Shown in pieces: positions 14,598-24,153 of a DNA stretch of 34,361 bases. The notes under the pieces were generated by a model. The model did not search any database and was not told the origin of the DNA. It worked only from the letters and a program-made list of their open reading frames with translations. The first letter of the stretch is position 1. Each line of letters begins with the position of its first letter. The position numbers and the translations under genes were made by a program. Origin of the DNA: JAAAOZ01 sp964496595 (GTDB taxonomy: Bacteria > Chloroflexota > Anaerolineae > B4-G1 > SLSP01); the NCBI GenBank assembly GCA_964496595.1, contig CAZCAI010000028.1, positions 1 through 34,361 on the forward strand, given 5' to 3'.

Positions 14598-16253
14598 TTA
14601 GTTCAGAACCTCAATCGTTCCCTTATAGCCATCGACGCTGATACGTTGTCCTGTGCGGATATGTTGGGTGATGTTAGGGACGCCTACTACCGCCGGCAAG
14701 CCGTTTTCGCGGGCTACGATGGCGGCGTGCGAGATGACGTTGCCCAACTCTGTGACGACGGCGGCCAATCCCCCAAATAGACTCGACCAGGCCGGATCGG
14801 TCAATCGTGTCACCAGGATGACCGAATCCTCCAAGGCGAGCAATTGATAACCGGCTTCGACCGGGTCATTTGTGACGATGGCGATTCCTTCCACTGGGCC
14901 ACTTCCGGCGCTCACAGCAATGCCTTGGTATGTGTGATTGTCTTTTTCTTGAGTTGCCTGGCTTTCATTTTCATCCGTGAGCGCAGATTCCCAATGATGG
15001 GTTTCCGGCGTGTACCAAATTAATTCCGGCGGCGCGGGGCGCTTTTGATACAACTCGAACTCCGCACGCCTTTGCATCAGTCGCTCATAAGGTACTTTCT
15101 CTCTTCCCCGCGAGCGAGCAAAGTTGAGAAATTCACTCAGTCTATAAAACATCAAAATATCATCTGGGTCCTGGGGATAAAAGTAATGGGCCAGGTGACG
15201 CGCGCTCAGGCCGTAGATCGCTTGGCGCAGCGCGAGGTTGCTCTTCGACTGTTCGCGCCACGAGATAAGCGTGCGTCCCCAATTTAACATCCGGCGCCAG
15301 ATGTGGCGCGCCAGGGGGTTTTTCTTTTGAAGCGCTTGTTCTCCGGCAGCTTTCGCCGCCGTCGCACGTTGGGACGGCGATGCTTTTTGCTTTAATTGCC
15401 CGGCAATCGCGATGAGGATGTGTTCTGGATGATCTGCCAGACGTTCGGTTTCGAAATCCGCCTCGTACCGGAAACCTCGATGGCCATATTTTTTAAGGAA
15501 ATCGTGGATTCCTGCCACCAGCGGGGCCGCCTCCGGCAAAGCTTCGTACACGCGCACATCGATGATGCTATCCATCAGCCGGTGGCGCACTTCTGGGCCG
15601 CACCGCTCGGCGATCTCTCGCAGTTCCCAAATGCGTTGTCCCAAGCGTGAGATTGCCGTTGCCTCTCCTACGAACAACCTCAGCAGATCCGGCGCATACT
15701 GCCGGATGATGCTATCTAAGGTGGTGATGGTGAGTGCGGTGACGATGTGCGCGCGGTCGGTTTGGCGACATTCCTGGTAAAATTTCGTCTCAAAGATGGC
15801 CCAAATAAGCGGCAAGGGAGGATCGGTGCTTTCTTGTAGCTCCCAATATATATCGCGCATCTTTGCATCCAGGGGCGGCAGTTCGTTCTGATAGTAATTT
15901 TTAGTCCATTTGTAGATGCGCCGGTAATTCTGCGGTAGCCTGATGAGGCGGCGGAAGGGGATTTTCCCCGTCTCTTCCACTAATTCGGCGGGCGCGCCCA
16001 CCGACTCCGGTTTAAAGGGCGCCACCGATCCCATATTCCGCGCATAGTAGTTGATGTTCAGATAAAGATAGCCCTCGATCACTTTGGTGGGACGCAATGT
16101 CGAGTCGAAATCTGAGACGTCACCCCCCAACTCCTCTAAAAACCATTGGATTTGGTGATTTAATCCCTGTTCCGTCATCGAGACGGTGACCGGGCGCGCG
16201 ACGCCGCTTGTTTCCTGTGTGTTATGCCCGCTCAGAAGCCATCTCTTTGTCAT
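14598..16253 (-). CDS. PEP-utilising enzyme: acceptor-binding plus swivelling-His half
   Basis: 551 aa from the ATG at 16253. The C-terminal ~110 residues are the mobile phosphohistidine domain of the PEP-utilising family: AAVVTELGNVISHAAIVARE then NGLPAVVGVPN, with H509 as the phosphorylated His. The larger N-terminal part is helical and carries FLKKYGHRGFRYEADFETER (about 252-271), matching the YGHRG...E(I/V)D motif in the middle, substrate-binding domain of rifampin-phosphotransferase-like proteins. No ATP-grasp domain; it is on the next gene, so domain order is permuted relative to the usual ATP, substrate, His arrangement. Starts about 30 nt after the histidine kinase gene. Whether it modifies a drug, a metabolite or makes PEP is not readable. 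A TTG 6 nt further upstream is an alternative start. Confidence 0.82.
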   Translation of the reverse strand: MTKRWLLSGHNTQETSGVARPVTVSMTEQGLNHQIQWFLEELGGDVSDFDSTLRPTKVIEGYLYLNINYYARNMGSVAPFKPESVGAPAELVEETGKIPFRRLIRLPQNYRRIYKWTKNYYQNELPPLDAKMRDIYWELQESTDPPLPLIWAIFETKFYQECRQTDRAHIVTALTITTLDSIIRQYAPDLLRLFVGEATAISRLGQRIWELREIAERCGPEVRHRLMDSIIDVRVYEALPEAAPLVAGIHDFLKKYGHRGFRYEADFETERLADHPEHILIAIAGQLKQKASPSQRATAAKAAGEQALQKKNPLARHIWRRMLNWGRTLISWREQSKSNLALRQAIYGLSARHLAHYFYPQDPDDILMFYRLSEFLNFARSRGREKVPYERLMQRRAEFELYQKRPAPPELIWYTPETHHWESALTDENESQATQEKDNHTYQGIAVSAGSGPVEGIAIVTNDPVEAGYQLLALEDSVILVTRLTDPAWSSLFGGLAAVVTELGNVISHAAIVARENGLPAVVGVPNITQHIRTGQRISVDGYKGTIEVLN

Positions 16254-16283
16254 AACCAAGTCTTTCTTGTGGCTCGCGATGCT

Positions 16284-19274
16284 TTACGGCTCCGCTACTG
16301 GAATCGTAAAACTGAAGGTGCTGCCCTTGCCGTGTTCGCTTTCGACCCACAATTCACCATCGTGCATCTCTACGATGCTTCGCGTGATGACCAGGCCCAA
16401 GCCTGTCCCCTTAACGTTGCGCACCAGCGGATTATCCGAGCGGAAATATTTGGTGAAGAGCCGATCTTGCTCCTCCTGGGTCATTCCGATGCCTGTGTCC
16501 ACCACACTCCAGCGGACGTATTCTCCGCCATTATCAGACCAGCGCCCCACGCGCAGGGTGATCTCGCCGCCTTCGGGAGTGTATTTGTTGGCATTGCTCA
16601 CCAGATTGGTCAATACCTGGATGATCCGCCCTTGATCGCCCCACACCAGGCCCAAATCCGGCTCCATATCCACCTTGAGTTCCTGATCCTTGGCCTCGAT
16701 CTCCTTTTCGAAGGCGCGCACGGCCTCGATCACGATCTCCTCCGGCACGACCTTGTCCATCTCCAGCTTGAGCCGCCCGGATTCGATGCGCGAGACATCT
16801 AGCAGATCACGCACAATGCGATCCATCCGCTCGACGTTGGCCCGGATGACCTCTAAGAATTGCTTTTGCTGTTCGTTGACCTCGCCCCCAATGCCCTTGA
16901 ACATCAGGTCGATGTAGCCCTTCATCGAGGTCATTGGCTGCTTCAACTCGTGCGATACGAACGAGACAAACTCGGTCTTGGCCTGGTTTGCCAATTGCAC
17001 TTGCTGGAAGAGCCGCGCGTTCTCGATGGCGATGGCGGCGTGATCAACCAGGCGCCCGACAGATTCCACGTGCTCCGGCGTGAAACTCTCGACCTCCGGG
17101 CTGGCTATCGCAATCAGGCCGGTGACGCGATTTTCGCGTTTGATGGGGAAGGTCAGCATAGAGCGTGTGTCGGGTAGGATGGGCGTGATGTCCGGCTCTT
17201 GGGTGACATTATGGACAAGGTGCGTCTCGCCGCTGCGCATCGTCTGGCCGATGATGCCTCTTTTGAGCGGCCAGAGTTCCTCTTCGGCATACCGTTGAAA
17301 TAGCTCGTTCGGGAATCCCTTGTGGGCCAGGAAGCGCAGGCCGCGCGTGCCGTCCTCTTCCTCTTGCAGCGCCGCGATTAGTCCCGTGGCGGCGTCGGCG
17401 ATGCGCAAGGCCCACTCTAACGTCTGTTGCATCACCTCGTGATAATCCAAGGTGGCGTTGAGTTGGCGGTCGATGAGCTGCAACATCGTCAGCTCCTCAA
17501 TGCGCTTTTGCAAGGCCTGATCCGTCATTGTGAAGAGATTGGCGTTCTCAATCGCGATCGCTGCCTGGGCGCCGAACGCGAGCAGTAGCTCCTCGTCCTC
17601 TTGATTGTACGGCGCATCATTTTCGTGATTGATGACCTCCAACACACCGATGGTCCGCCCGCGCGCGTTAAGAGGCACAGCGATGATGGAGCGGGTGACG
17701 AACTCCGAGCTGTCGTCGAAGTTGCCGTACCAACGCTGATCTTTCCGCGTGTCGTTGACAATGATGGGGCGGTTGTTGGCGAAGGTCGCCCCGGCGATGC
17801 CTTTGCCAGAGGGCACCTTCAATCCCACCAACTCATCGCCCGCCGGGCCGTTGGAGATGCGGAAGATCAAATCGCCGCTGTCCTCATCCAACAGAAGCAG
17901 CGAGCCGGCCTCCGAATCCAACAGCGCCGCCGCGTTGCGCACGACGAGATCCAACACCTCGTTCAAATCCAGGCTGGAGGCCAGCAGATTGCCGATTTCG
18001 TTCAGCATGCTGAGCTGCCGCGCGCGCGATTCTAAGCGCTCGTACAGGTTGCGCCGTTCGATAATCGATGCGGTGTAAGCGGCGACGGTCACGAAGAAGT
18101 TCTCATCCTCCGTCGAGAAGGTCACATCAATGTCATACGACGAGGTGACCATCACGCCGACGTTCTTATCGCCGGCGGTGAGCGGCGCGCCCATCCAGGC
18201 GCGGCCCGGCCGCGGCCCGGCGGGTTTGATGCCCCGCTTTTGGCACTCCGCCAGGTAGTCATCGGTGCGGATCGTCATCCCATTGTGGAGGATCAGCCCG
18301 GTTAGCCCCGCGTCGAGCGACCATTCATACTCTGGATTGAGGCGCTCTTCACCTTCCACGAAGAAGGTGAAGGTGAGCGCCTCTTTCTCCGGCTGTGTGA
18401 GAGCGACATAGAAGTTTGGCAGCGGCATCACGCGACTGAGCTGGGTGTAAATCAGCTCCATAATGTCATCCGAGGGCATATTGAAATTGACTGCCTGCGC
18501 GATCCAGTACAGCGCGTCTAACTCCTTGGCGCGCTTCTGTTGACTCTCGATAATTGTGGTTCGTTCCAGCCCGGCCGGCAGCGGCCCCGCCAGGCGATGT
18601 AATGTGACCTTCTGGAGCAGGGATAATTCCTCCGCATCCCCCGGTCGCCCGATACCAATCCATCCTTGCTTCCCCAAGGGGATGACCGCGTGAATGCCGC
18701 GCGAGATCATCTCTCCCTGTGTCTCGAAAGCGTCTGGATGTAACCCAGACGCCGGCAGGATAATCGGTTCGCGCTCCGGCTGATTGTGTAACCATTTGAC
18801 CATCGCCAGACGCGCGGGGAGGGCAAGATCCGCCTGGGGGATGATGTAGGCGTTGGTTTTGTCGTCGTACAAGGCCACTTCCATATAATCGGGATGGATC
18901 AGGTTGGTTACTTCTGTGTAGAAGGCATCGAGGATCCCTTGACGTGTGTGGCTGACGGCGGCTACGTGCTCGATGTGATCCACCGCTGAGGCTGTCTTTT
19001 GGACCAGGGGGTGGGTCTTAACGAGGATTTCTTGGCGCTGCTGAAAGAACCAGAATCCACCCGTGACCAAGGCGCTGATGAGCAACGTGGCGAGGCCGAT
19101 GAGCAGGAATCTATCGCCAGAAGGTTGGCCTTCAAATAGGAAAATCAGGAGGGTCAGCAGGAGGAAGATACTCACAGCGAGTGTTGCGACGATGATATAA
19201 CCCCATTTGTGGCGATCGCGCCTCGTTTGGGCCTGTATAGCTTCCCATATCGATGTTGAGGATTGTGGACTCAT
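16284..19274 (-). CDS. Membrane-anchored multi-GAF sensor histidine kinase
   Basis: 996 aa. Two membrane helices (about 24-47 and 56-77) with only a short external loop, so sensing is probably cytoplasmic. Then four GAF-like domains at roughly 95-235 (atypical), 250-405, 425-575 and 595-750. Catalytic core: phospho-acceptor H775 in SFVSHELKQPMTSMKGYIDL, dimerisation helices to about 835, then the HATPase domain with N-box LTNLVSNANKYTP (N894), G1 DTGIG (926-930), F-box and G2 GTGLG (956-960). All key residues are present. No fused receiver. The same-strand order is kinase, two phosphotransferase-like genes, response regulator. A promoter candidate lies 128 nt upstream. The ligand could be a small molecule or redox cue. 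Confidence 0.93.
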   Translation of the reverse strand: MSPQSSTSIWEAIQAQTRRDRHKWGYIIVATLAVSIFLLLTLLIFLFEGQPSGDRFLLIGLATLLISALVTGGFWFFQQRQEILVKTHPLVQKTASAVDHIEHVAAVSHTRQGILDAFYTEVTNLIHPDYMEVALYDDKTNAYIIPQADLALPARLAMVKWLHNQPEREPIILPASGLHPDAFETQGEMISRGIHAVIPLGKQGWIGIGRPGDAEELSLLQKVTLHRLAGPLPAGLERTTIIESQQKRAKELDALYWIAQAVNFNMPSDDIMELIYTQLSRVMPLPNFYVALTQPEKEALTFTFFVEGEERLNPEYEWSLDAGLTGLILHNGMTIRTDDYLAECQKRGIKPAGPRPGRAWMGAPLTAGDKNVGVMVTSSYDIDVTFSTEDENFFVTVAAYTASIIERRNLYERLESRARQLSMLNEIGNLLASSLDLNEVLDLVVRNAAALLDSEAGSLLLLDEDSGDLIFRISNGPAGDELVGLKVPSGKGIAGATFANNRPIIVNDTRKDQRWYGNFDDSSEFVTRSIIAVPLNARGRTIGVLEVINHENDAPYNQEDEELLLAFGAQAAIAIENANLFTMTDQALQKRIEELTMLQLIDRQLNATLDYHEVMQQTLEWALRIADAATGLIAALQEEEDGTRGLRFLAHKGFPNELFQRYAEEELWPLKRGIIGQTMRSGETHLVHNVTQEPDITPILPDTRSMLTFPIKRENRVTGLIAIASPEVESFTPEHVESVGRLVDHAAIAIENARLFQQVQLANQAKTEFVSFVSHELKQPMTSMKGYIDLMFKGIGGEVNEQQKQFLEVIRANVERMDRIVRDLLDVSRIESGRLKLEMDKVVPEEIVIEAVRAFEKEIEAKDQELKVDMEPDLGLVWGDQGRIIQVLTNLVSNANKYTPEGGEITLRVGRWSDNGGEYVRWSVVDTGIGMTQEEQDRLFTKYFRSDNPLVRNVKGTGLGLVITRSIVEMHDGELWVESEHGKGSTFSFTIPVAEP

Positions 19275-19401
19275 AGTGTGTGCTCCATCACCACGTCAGT
19301 TTTTCAGTAGGGGGCACAAAATAAAACTTTCCCCACCCATTGTTCTGGTGCTTGTAATTTCTCTTGCGTAGAGGCTATTTTCTTAGAATAACCATAGCCA
19401 T

Positions 19402-19429
19402 ATTGTAGCATAGTGGGGAATGGATGCAA
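19402..19429 (-). promoter_or_regulatory. Candidate promoter of the histidine kinase operon
   Basis: Reverse strand TTGCAT (19424-19429), 16-nt spacer, TACAAT (19402-19407), with TATGC just before the -10 giving an extended TGn -10. It predicts a ~120-nt leader. The same TTGCnn-16-TACAmT layout is seen before the MBL and Lon-domain genes. Confidence 0.6.
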
Positions 19430-19481
19430 CTTACATAGTGTTACGGGCATGTTGCATTTTGTAATAATCCAGGCTCAAAGC

Positions 19482-22067
19482 TCAGGGCAGCGGATAGATA
19501 AACGTATCGCCTTGCGGGGAGGCCCGTGGCGTGAGGCGGAAGCGCTCGTAGACGGCGATGGCGATTTGTTCCGGCGGTCGGCTGGGCGAATCGAATGGAT
19601 GAGGATCCAATAATTTCGGCCCGCTCACCACCCATTTGAGCGTGGGGAGCGCGCTCAGGCCGGGCTGGAAGTCGTGGGCGCCCACCCACGCGCCGTCGGC
19701 GTCGAGCAGCCGCACGCTGATCGCGTAGTCATCGACGAGGGGCCGCGCCGCACGCCACATCAGATCGACGGTGAAGCGTCCGCCGCGCGTCGTCGTGTCG
19801 CTGCCGACTAAGACCATCTCGTCGCCGAAGGGCTGGTAGCGAGCGTTGGACGTCGGCGCGGGCCACGGGGGACTGATGAGCCGGGTCGGCGCGCCATCCG
19901 CCCGCGTGAAGACCAACGCCGGCGCGCGATCCGGCGCGGTCGGCAGATGAACGGTTTGACAATCGCCCCAGCCCAGCGCTGCGACCTTGGCGCGCGTCTC
20001 GCCGGCATGGATGTGAAGCGCGGGGCCAGGGCCGCACCAGTGGAGGTAGATGGTCGCCTGGTCGGCGCGCACGTCGTAATCCACGCCGCGCAGGAACGGC
20101 CCGCGCGCGCCCGCGATGCCGGGCCGGAGGTGCTCCGTCGGCAGCGTGGGGAAGCGGCAGGTCGCCGCCTGGTCGGGCAGCGAGACGGCGCCCAGGTCTT
20201 GAAAAACGCCATCGACCACGGTGTAAGCGCCGAGGGTCGGCTGGATCGTGGCGGCGCAGCGGTCGATGGGGAGCTGCAAGACCAGGCACGTGATCTCCAC
20301 CTCGCCGGGCGCGAGAGCGCCGAAGTTGTCCAAGAAGCGATCCGCCTGCGCCAACAGATCGCCGTCCGGCGTCCAGAGCCGGCCCGTGAACGAGGGCGGC
20401 GCGCTCTGTTTCCCCGTCGCTTGCCATGCCAGATGCATCTCCACACGGCGTCCCGGCCGCATCTCGCCCCCCAGGCGATAGCCTGACAGTCGCAGCGCGC
20501 CGAAATCCGCTGCCAGTGGTTCAAATCCCAGCTCCGCCGGGAGCGCCGTCAGCGGGCGGCGATAGAGCCGGAAGCCTCCGCCCACGGGGGCGAAGGTCCA
20601 TTCGGGCCAGGCATAGGCGTGTGTGGTCAGCAGCGGGCGGTCGCCGGCCTCCGCCGCGAGTCGCCGCCAGGTAGTCTCGTAATCCTCGGCCTCACCCTCC
20701 GGCGCGACGTATCGCACCTCGACGTCGGGACGATGGCCCTCGACGGCCTGGAGCGCCCACAACGGCGTGGCCCAGCGCCAATCCGCCAGGATGAGCGTGT
20801 CCTCGTCTTCATCAATGGGCGCGACTTCTAGCAGGGGCAGCACCCGCGCGCGGATCGAGGCATCGGTGGCTAGTGCCGCGAAGTCGCGCACGTGCAGGGG
20901 CCATCGTATCCCCAAAAGGAGCAGCGCCAGCGCGGCGGCCCAACGCAGCGCGCGGCGGGGACGTTGTGACCAAGATGCGCCCGCATCCAGCAGCGTCGCC
21001 AGGCTCAGGCCCAACGTCAGCGCCATCGGGACGTAGGCCGGCATCAGATATTCCACCGTCTGCGGCGCGCGGTAGGTGATGGCGACCAGGGTGTGCGTCG
21101 CCCACGAAAGGCCCAGGGCAGCAGCAGCCGCACGCTGTCGCCAGAGGAGCCACAGCCAGCCCAGGCCCATCGCGATCAGCCAAAAAGGCGGAAATTGCAG
21201 CCGGAAGAGCGAGGGGAGCAGGGGGAGCCGCTGAGCCAGGTCGGCGGCGGTGGCGTAGGCGAACATATCGCCCCCGAAGCCGCGCGCCAGGACGTGATTC
21301 CAGAAACCGCGCCACGTCGCCAGGTTGGCGGGGGCCAGGGGGACATTCGCCATCGCGCCGCGCAGGGGAAGGTAAAGCTGGGGCAGCGCCCACGCGCCGA
21401 ACGCGATCAGGGCCGGTTGCGGCCAATGGCGCGGACGCAGGAGCCAGCGGGCATCCACCAGCAGCAGGTAGGCCAGCCATCCGATGGCGATGAAGATCAG
21501 CGAGGGGTGATGGCCCACGCCCAGGCCCAGGCTCAGGGCCAGGCTGTTTAAGGCGCGATATTTCTGGCGGGAAGTCGTTGCCGCGCGAAATTGGGCCAGG
21601 GCCAGGAAGCCCCAGGCGGTGAAGAGCAGCGTGGGCATGCGGATGTTGGCGATGGTCGCCTGCGCCCAGACCGTCGCGGCGCTGCCCAAGGCCAACGCGG
21701 CGGCCCATCCGCCGAGGCGGGCGGCGCGCCGGTCGACGTCCCAGGCGGCGGCCCATTGCTCGACGGCCTGGGCGGTGAGGCAGAGCGTGATGGCGGCTAA
21801 GAGCGCGCTCAGCAGGTTGATGCGGAAGAAGAATGCGCCCCATGGTAGCCATCGGCTCCAGAGCGCGCCGACCATCGTGTAGAGGGGGTAGCCGGGCGGA
21901 TGGGCGATGCCCCAACCGGCGGCCACCAACTGGAATTCGCCGCTATCGGCCGGCAACACATCGCGCGCGGTCGTGGCGGCGTAAAAGAGGTAGCAGATCA
22001 GCCCCAGAACGTAGGTCGGGATGCCATCCCGACCTACGCCCCGGATGCTTTTGAATCGGTGTTGCAA
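19482..22067 (-). CDS. DUF2723-type large integral membrane protein
   Basis: Up to 861 aa. The N-terminal ~430 residues hold about ten membrane helices; the early motif DVLPADSGEFQLVAAGWG then IAHPPGYPLY is the signature of DUF2723, a GT-C-like family. The C-terminal ~430 residues are a soluble beta-rich region with two repeated immunoglobulin-like stretches (MHLAWQATGK..., VDLMWRAARP...), suggesting an exported sugar- or protein-binding part. The start is uncertain: no ATG precedes the first helix; the only candidate in the spacer is a TTG at 22067, without a ribosome binding site, 4 nt after the transketolase stop. The predicted residues 10-20 (GVGRDGIPTYV) are encoded by a perfect palindromic repeat (22010-22038), so the native N-terminus may have been replaced. 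Likely cotranslated with tkt. Confidence 0.75.
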   Translation of the reverse strand: MQHRFKSIRGVGRDGIPTYVLGLICYLFYAATTARDVLPADSGEFQLVAAGWGIAHPPGYPLYTMVGALWSRWLPWGAFFFRINLLSALLAAITLCLTAQAVEQWAAAWDVDRRAARLGGWAAALALGSAATVWAQATIANIRMPTLLFTAWGFLALAQFRAATTSRQKYRALNSLALSLGLGVGHHPSLIFIAIGWLAYLLLVDARWLLRPRHWPQPALIAFGAWALPQLYLPLRGAMANVPLAPANLATWRGFWNHVLARGFGGDMFAYATAADLAQRLPLLPSLFRLQFPPFWLIAMGLGWLWLLWRQRAAAAALGLSWATHTLVAITYRAPQTVEYLMPAYVPMALTLGLSLATLLDAGASWSQRPRRALRWAAALALLLLGIRWPLHVRDFAALATDASIRARVLPLLEVAPIDEDEDTLILADWRWATPLWALQAVEGHRPDVEVRYVAPEGEAEDYETTWRRLAAEAGDRPLLTTHAYAWPEWTFAPVGGGFRLYRRPLTALPAELGFEPLAADFGALRLSGYRLGGEMRPGRRVEMHLAWQATGKQSAPPSFTGRLWTPDGDLLAQADRFLDNFGALAPGEVEITCLVLQLPIDRCAATIQPTLGAYTVVDGVFQDLGAVSLPDQAATCRFPTLPTEHLRPGIAGARGPFLRGVDYDVRADQATIYLHWCGPGPALHIHAGETRAKVAALGWGDCQTVHLPTAPDRAPALVFTRADGAPTRLISPPWPAPTSNARYQPFGDEMVLVGSDTTTRGGRFTVDLMWRAARPLVDDYAISVRLLDADGAWVGAHDFQPGLSALPTLKWVVSGPKLLDPHPFDSPSRPPEQIAIAVYERFRLTPRASPQGDTFIYPLP
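22010..22038. repeat. Palindromic repeat element inside the DUF2723 5' end
   Basis: Perfect 14-bp arms CGTAGGTCGGGATG (22010-22023) and CATCCCGACCTACG (22025-22038) around one central base. In the DUF2723 frame it encodes VGRDGIPTYV. A related, half-degraded copy lies at 28425-28448. Confidence 0.85.
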
Positions 22068-22071
22068 TTTG

Positions 22072-24078
22072 CTATTCCGCCATGAGCTTCATCGCCCGCT
22101 CGACGACGTCATCGGTGGTGAAGCCCAGCTCTTTCTGGAGGGTCTGATAGGGCGCGGAGGCGCCGAAGCGTTCCAGGCCCATCACGGCGCCGTGTGTGCC
22201 GACGTATTTCCACCAGCCGAGCGGCGATCCGGCCTCGATGGCCAGCCGCTTGATGACGGCCTCCGGCAGGACGTTGAGCCGGTAGAAGGTCGGCTGCTGC
22301 TCGAAGATTTCCCAGCTTGGCATGCTGACCACGCGCGCGCCGATGCGCTGCTCCTTCAGTTTCTTCTGTGCTGCTAAGGCGATATGTACCTCGGAGCCGG
22401 TGGCGATGAGGATGATGTCGATTCGATCCAGAGGGGAGTCGCTGAGGATGTACGCGCCGCGCGCGACGCCCTCTCGCGCTTTGTCGGCGGCGTCTGGCAG
22501 GATGGGGAGCTTCTGGCGGGTGAGGGAGAGCGCCACCGGGCCGCTCTCGTGCTTCAGCGCGACCTCCCACGCGGCGGCGGTCTCGTTCGCGTCCGCCGGG
22601 CGGATGACGGTCACGTTGGGCATCGCGCGGAAGGACATCACGTGCTCCACCGGCTGATGCGTGGGGCCGTCCTCGCCCACGTAGATCGAGTCGTGCGTCC
22701 ACACGTAGATGACGGGCAAGCCCATCACCGCGGCCAGGCGGACGGCGGGTCGCATATAATCGGAGAAGACTAAGAAGGTGCCGCCGTAGGGCCGGACGCC
22801 GCCGTAGAGCGCCATCCCGTTGAGGATGCCGCCCATCGCGTGCTCCCGCACGCCGAAGTGGAGATTGCGGCCTGCCGGGGTCGCTTTTTGGAAGACGCCC
22901 TTGTCGGGCAGGTAAGTCTTGTTCGATGGCTCCAAATCCGCCGATCCGCCGATCAGCTCCGGGATTTGCCCGGCCAGCGCGCGAAGCGCCTCGCCGGAGG
23001 CCGCGCGCGTGGCGATGGGGTCGCCGTCGGGCCGGAAGTAGGGCACGGCGTCCTCCCATTGAGCGGGGAGGCGGCCCGCGATGCGGCGATTGAACTCGGC
23101 GGCCTCAGCGGGATACTCGTCCGTGTAGCGTGTTAACAGTTCGCGCCACTGCGCTTCGGCGCGCTCGCCCTGCGGCCCGGCGAGTCGGTAGCGCGCGACG
23201 ACGTCCTTGGGCACGAAGAACGGCTCTTGTGTGGGCCAGCCCATCTCTTCCTTGGCCAGGCGGATTTCCTCTTCGCCCAAGGGGGAGCCGTGGGCCTTGG
23301 CGTCATCCTGCATGTGGGGGCTGCCGTAGGCGATGTGGGTGTGGCAGATGATGAGGTGCGGTTGTCCGGCGATCTCCTTGGCGGCTTTGATGGCCGCGTC
23401 GATGGCGGCGCGGTCGTGGCCGTCGACTTCCTGCACGTGCCATCCGTAGGCGCGGAAGCGGGCCGGCACATCCTCGGTGAAGGTCAGGTCGGTGGAGCCT
23501 TCGATGGAGATGTCATTGTCATCGTAGAGATAGATCACGCGATCCAGCCCCAGGTGCCCGGCCAGCGATGCCGCTTCATGGGAGATGCCCTCCATCAAGT
23601 CGCCATCCGAGACGATGGCGTAGATCCAGTGATTGATGAGGGGGAAGTCGGGGCGGTTGAAGACGCCGGCCATGTGCTGCTGCGCGATGGCTATGCCGAT
23701 CCCATTGGCGAAGCCCTGGCCCAGCGGGCCAGTCGTCGTTTCGATCCCCAAGTCAAGCTCATATTCGGGATGGCCCGGCGTCTTGCTGCCCCATTGCCGG
23801 AACTGCTTGAGATCCTTTATTGAGATCGGGTAGCCGGTCAGGTGCAGGAGGCTGTAGAGCAGGATGGAGCCGTGGCCGGCGGAGAGCACGAAGCGGTCGC
23901 GGTTGGGCCAGCGCGGATTGTTGGGATTGTGGCGCAGGTGGCGCGTCCAGAGCACGTAGGCGGCGTCGGCCATGCCCATCGGCATGCCTGGATGTCCGGA
24001 GTTGGCTTTTTGCGGGCCGTCCATTGCGAGCGCGCGTAAGGTGTTGACACATCGTTGTTCCAGGTTGTTTTCTGGCAT
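22072..24078 (-). CDS. tkt: Transketolase
   Basis: ThDP-dependent enzyme that moves two-carbon units between sugar phosphates in the pentose phosphate and Calvin pathways. 668 aa, full length. Active-site and cofactor marks: H29 (ANSGHPGMPMG), H69 (SAGHGS), TTGPLGQG (115-122), the ThDP motif SDGDLMEGISHEAA (157-170) with N188, the second-domain GVREHAMGGILNGMAL (with the catalytic Glu), and the C-terminal domain starting near IDIILIATGSEV. All expected residues are present. A GGAGGT site lies 6 nt before the ATG. The downstream DUF2723 gene begins within 4 nt of the stop. Spacer 24097-24153 upstream is an AAGTT word repeat. Confidence 0.97.
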   Translation of the reverse strand: MPENNLEQRCVNTLRALAMDGPQKANSGHPGMPMGMADAAYVLWTRHLRHNPNNPRWPNRDRFVLSAGHGSILLYSLLHLTGYPISIKDLKQFRQWGSKTPGHPEYELDLGIETTTGPLGQGFANGIGIAIAQQHMAGVFNRPDFPLINHWIYAIVSDGDLMEGISHEAASLAGHLGLDRVIYLYDDNDISIEGSTDLTFTEDVPARFRAYGWHVQEVDGHDRAAIDAAIKAAKEIAGQPHLIICHTHIAYGSPHMQDDAKAHGSPLGEEEIRLAKEEMGWPTQEPFFVPKDVVARYRLAGPQGERAEAQWRELLTRYTDEYPAEAAEFNRRIAGRLPAQWEDAVPYFRPDGDPIATRAASGEALRALAGQIPELIGGSADLEPSNKTYLPDKGVFQKATPAGRNLHFGVREHAMGGILNGMALYGGVRPYGGTFLVFSDYMRPAVRLAAVMGLPVIYVWTHDSIYVGEDGPTHQPVEHVMSFRAMPNVTVIRPADANETAAAWEVALKHESGPVALSLTRQKLPILPDAADKAREGVARGAYILSDSPLDRIDIILIATGSEVHIALAAQKKLKEQRIGARVVSMPSWEIFEQQPTFYRLNVLPEAVIKRLAIEAGSPLGWWKYVGTHGAVMGLERFGASAPYQTLQKELGFTTDDVVERAMKLMAE

Positions 24079-24096
24079 AGGTGATACCTCCGTAGG

Positions 24097-24153
24097 TTGA
24101 AAAGTTCAAAGTTACAAGTTAAAAGTTGCAAGTTTAAAGTTAAAAGTCGCGAG
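24097..24153. repeat. AAGTT word repeat between methyltransferase and tkt genes
   Basis: Degenerate tandem words such as AAAGTTNCAAGTTAAAAGTT fill this spacer, in strong contrast to the GC-rich genes on each side. The period is irregular (about 7-8 nt). No promoter hexamers stand out. Confidence 0.6.
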
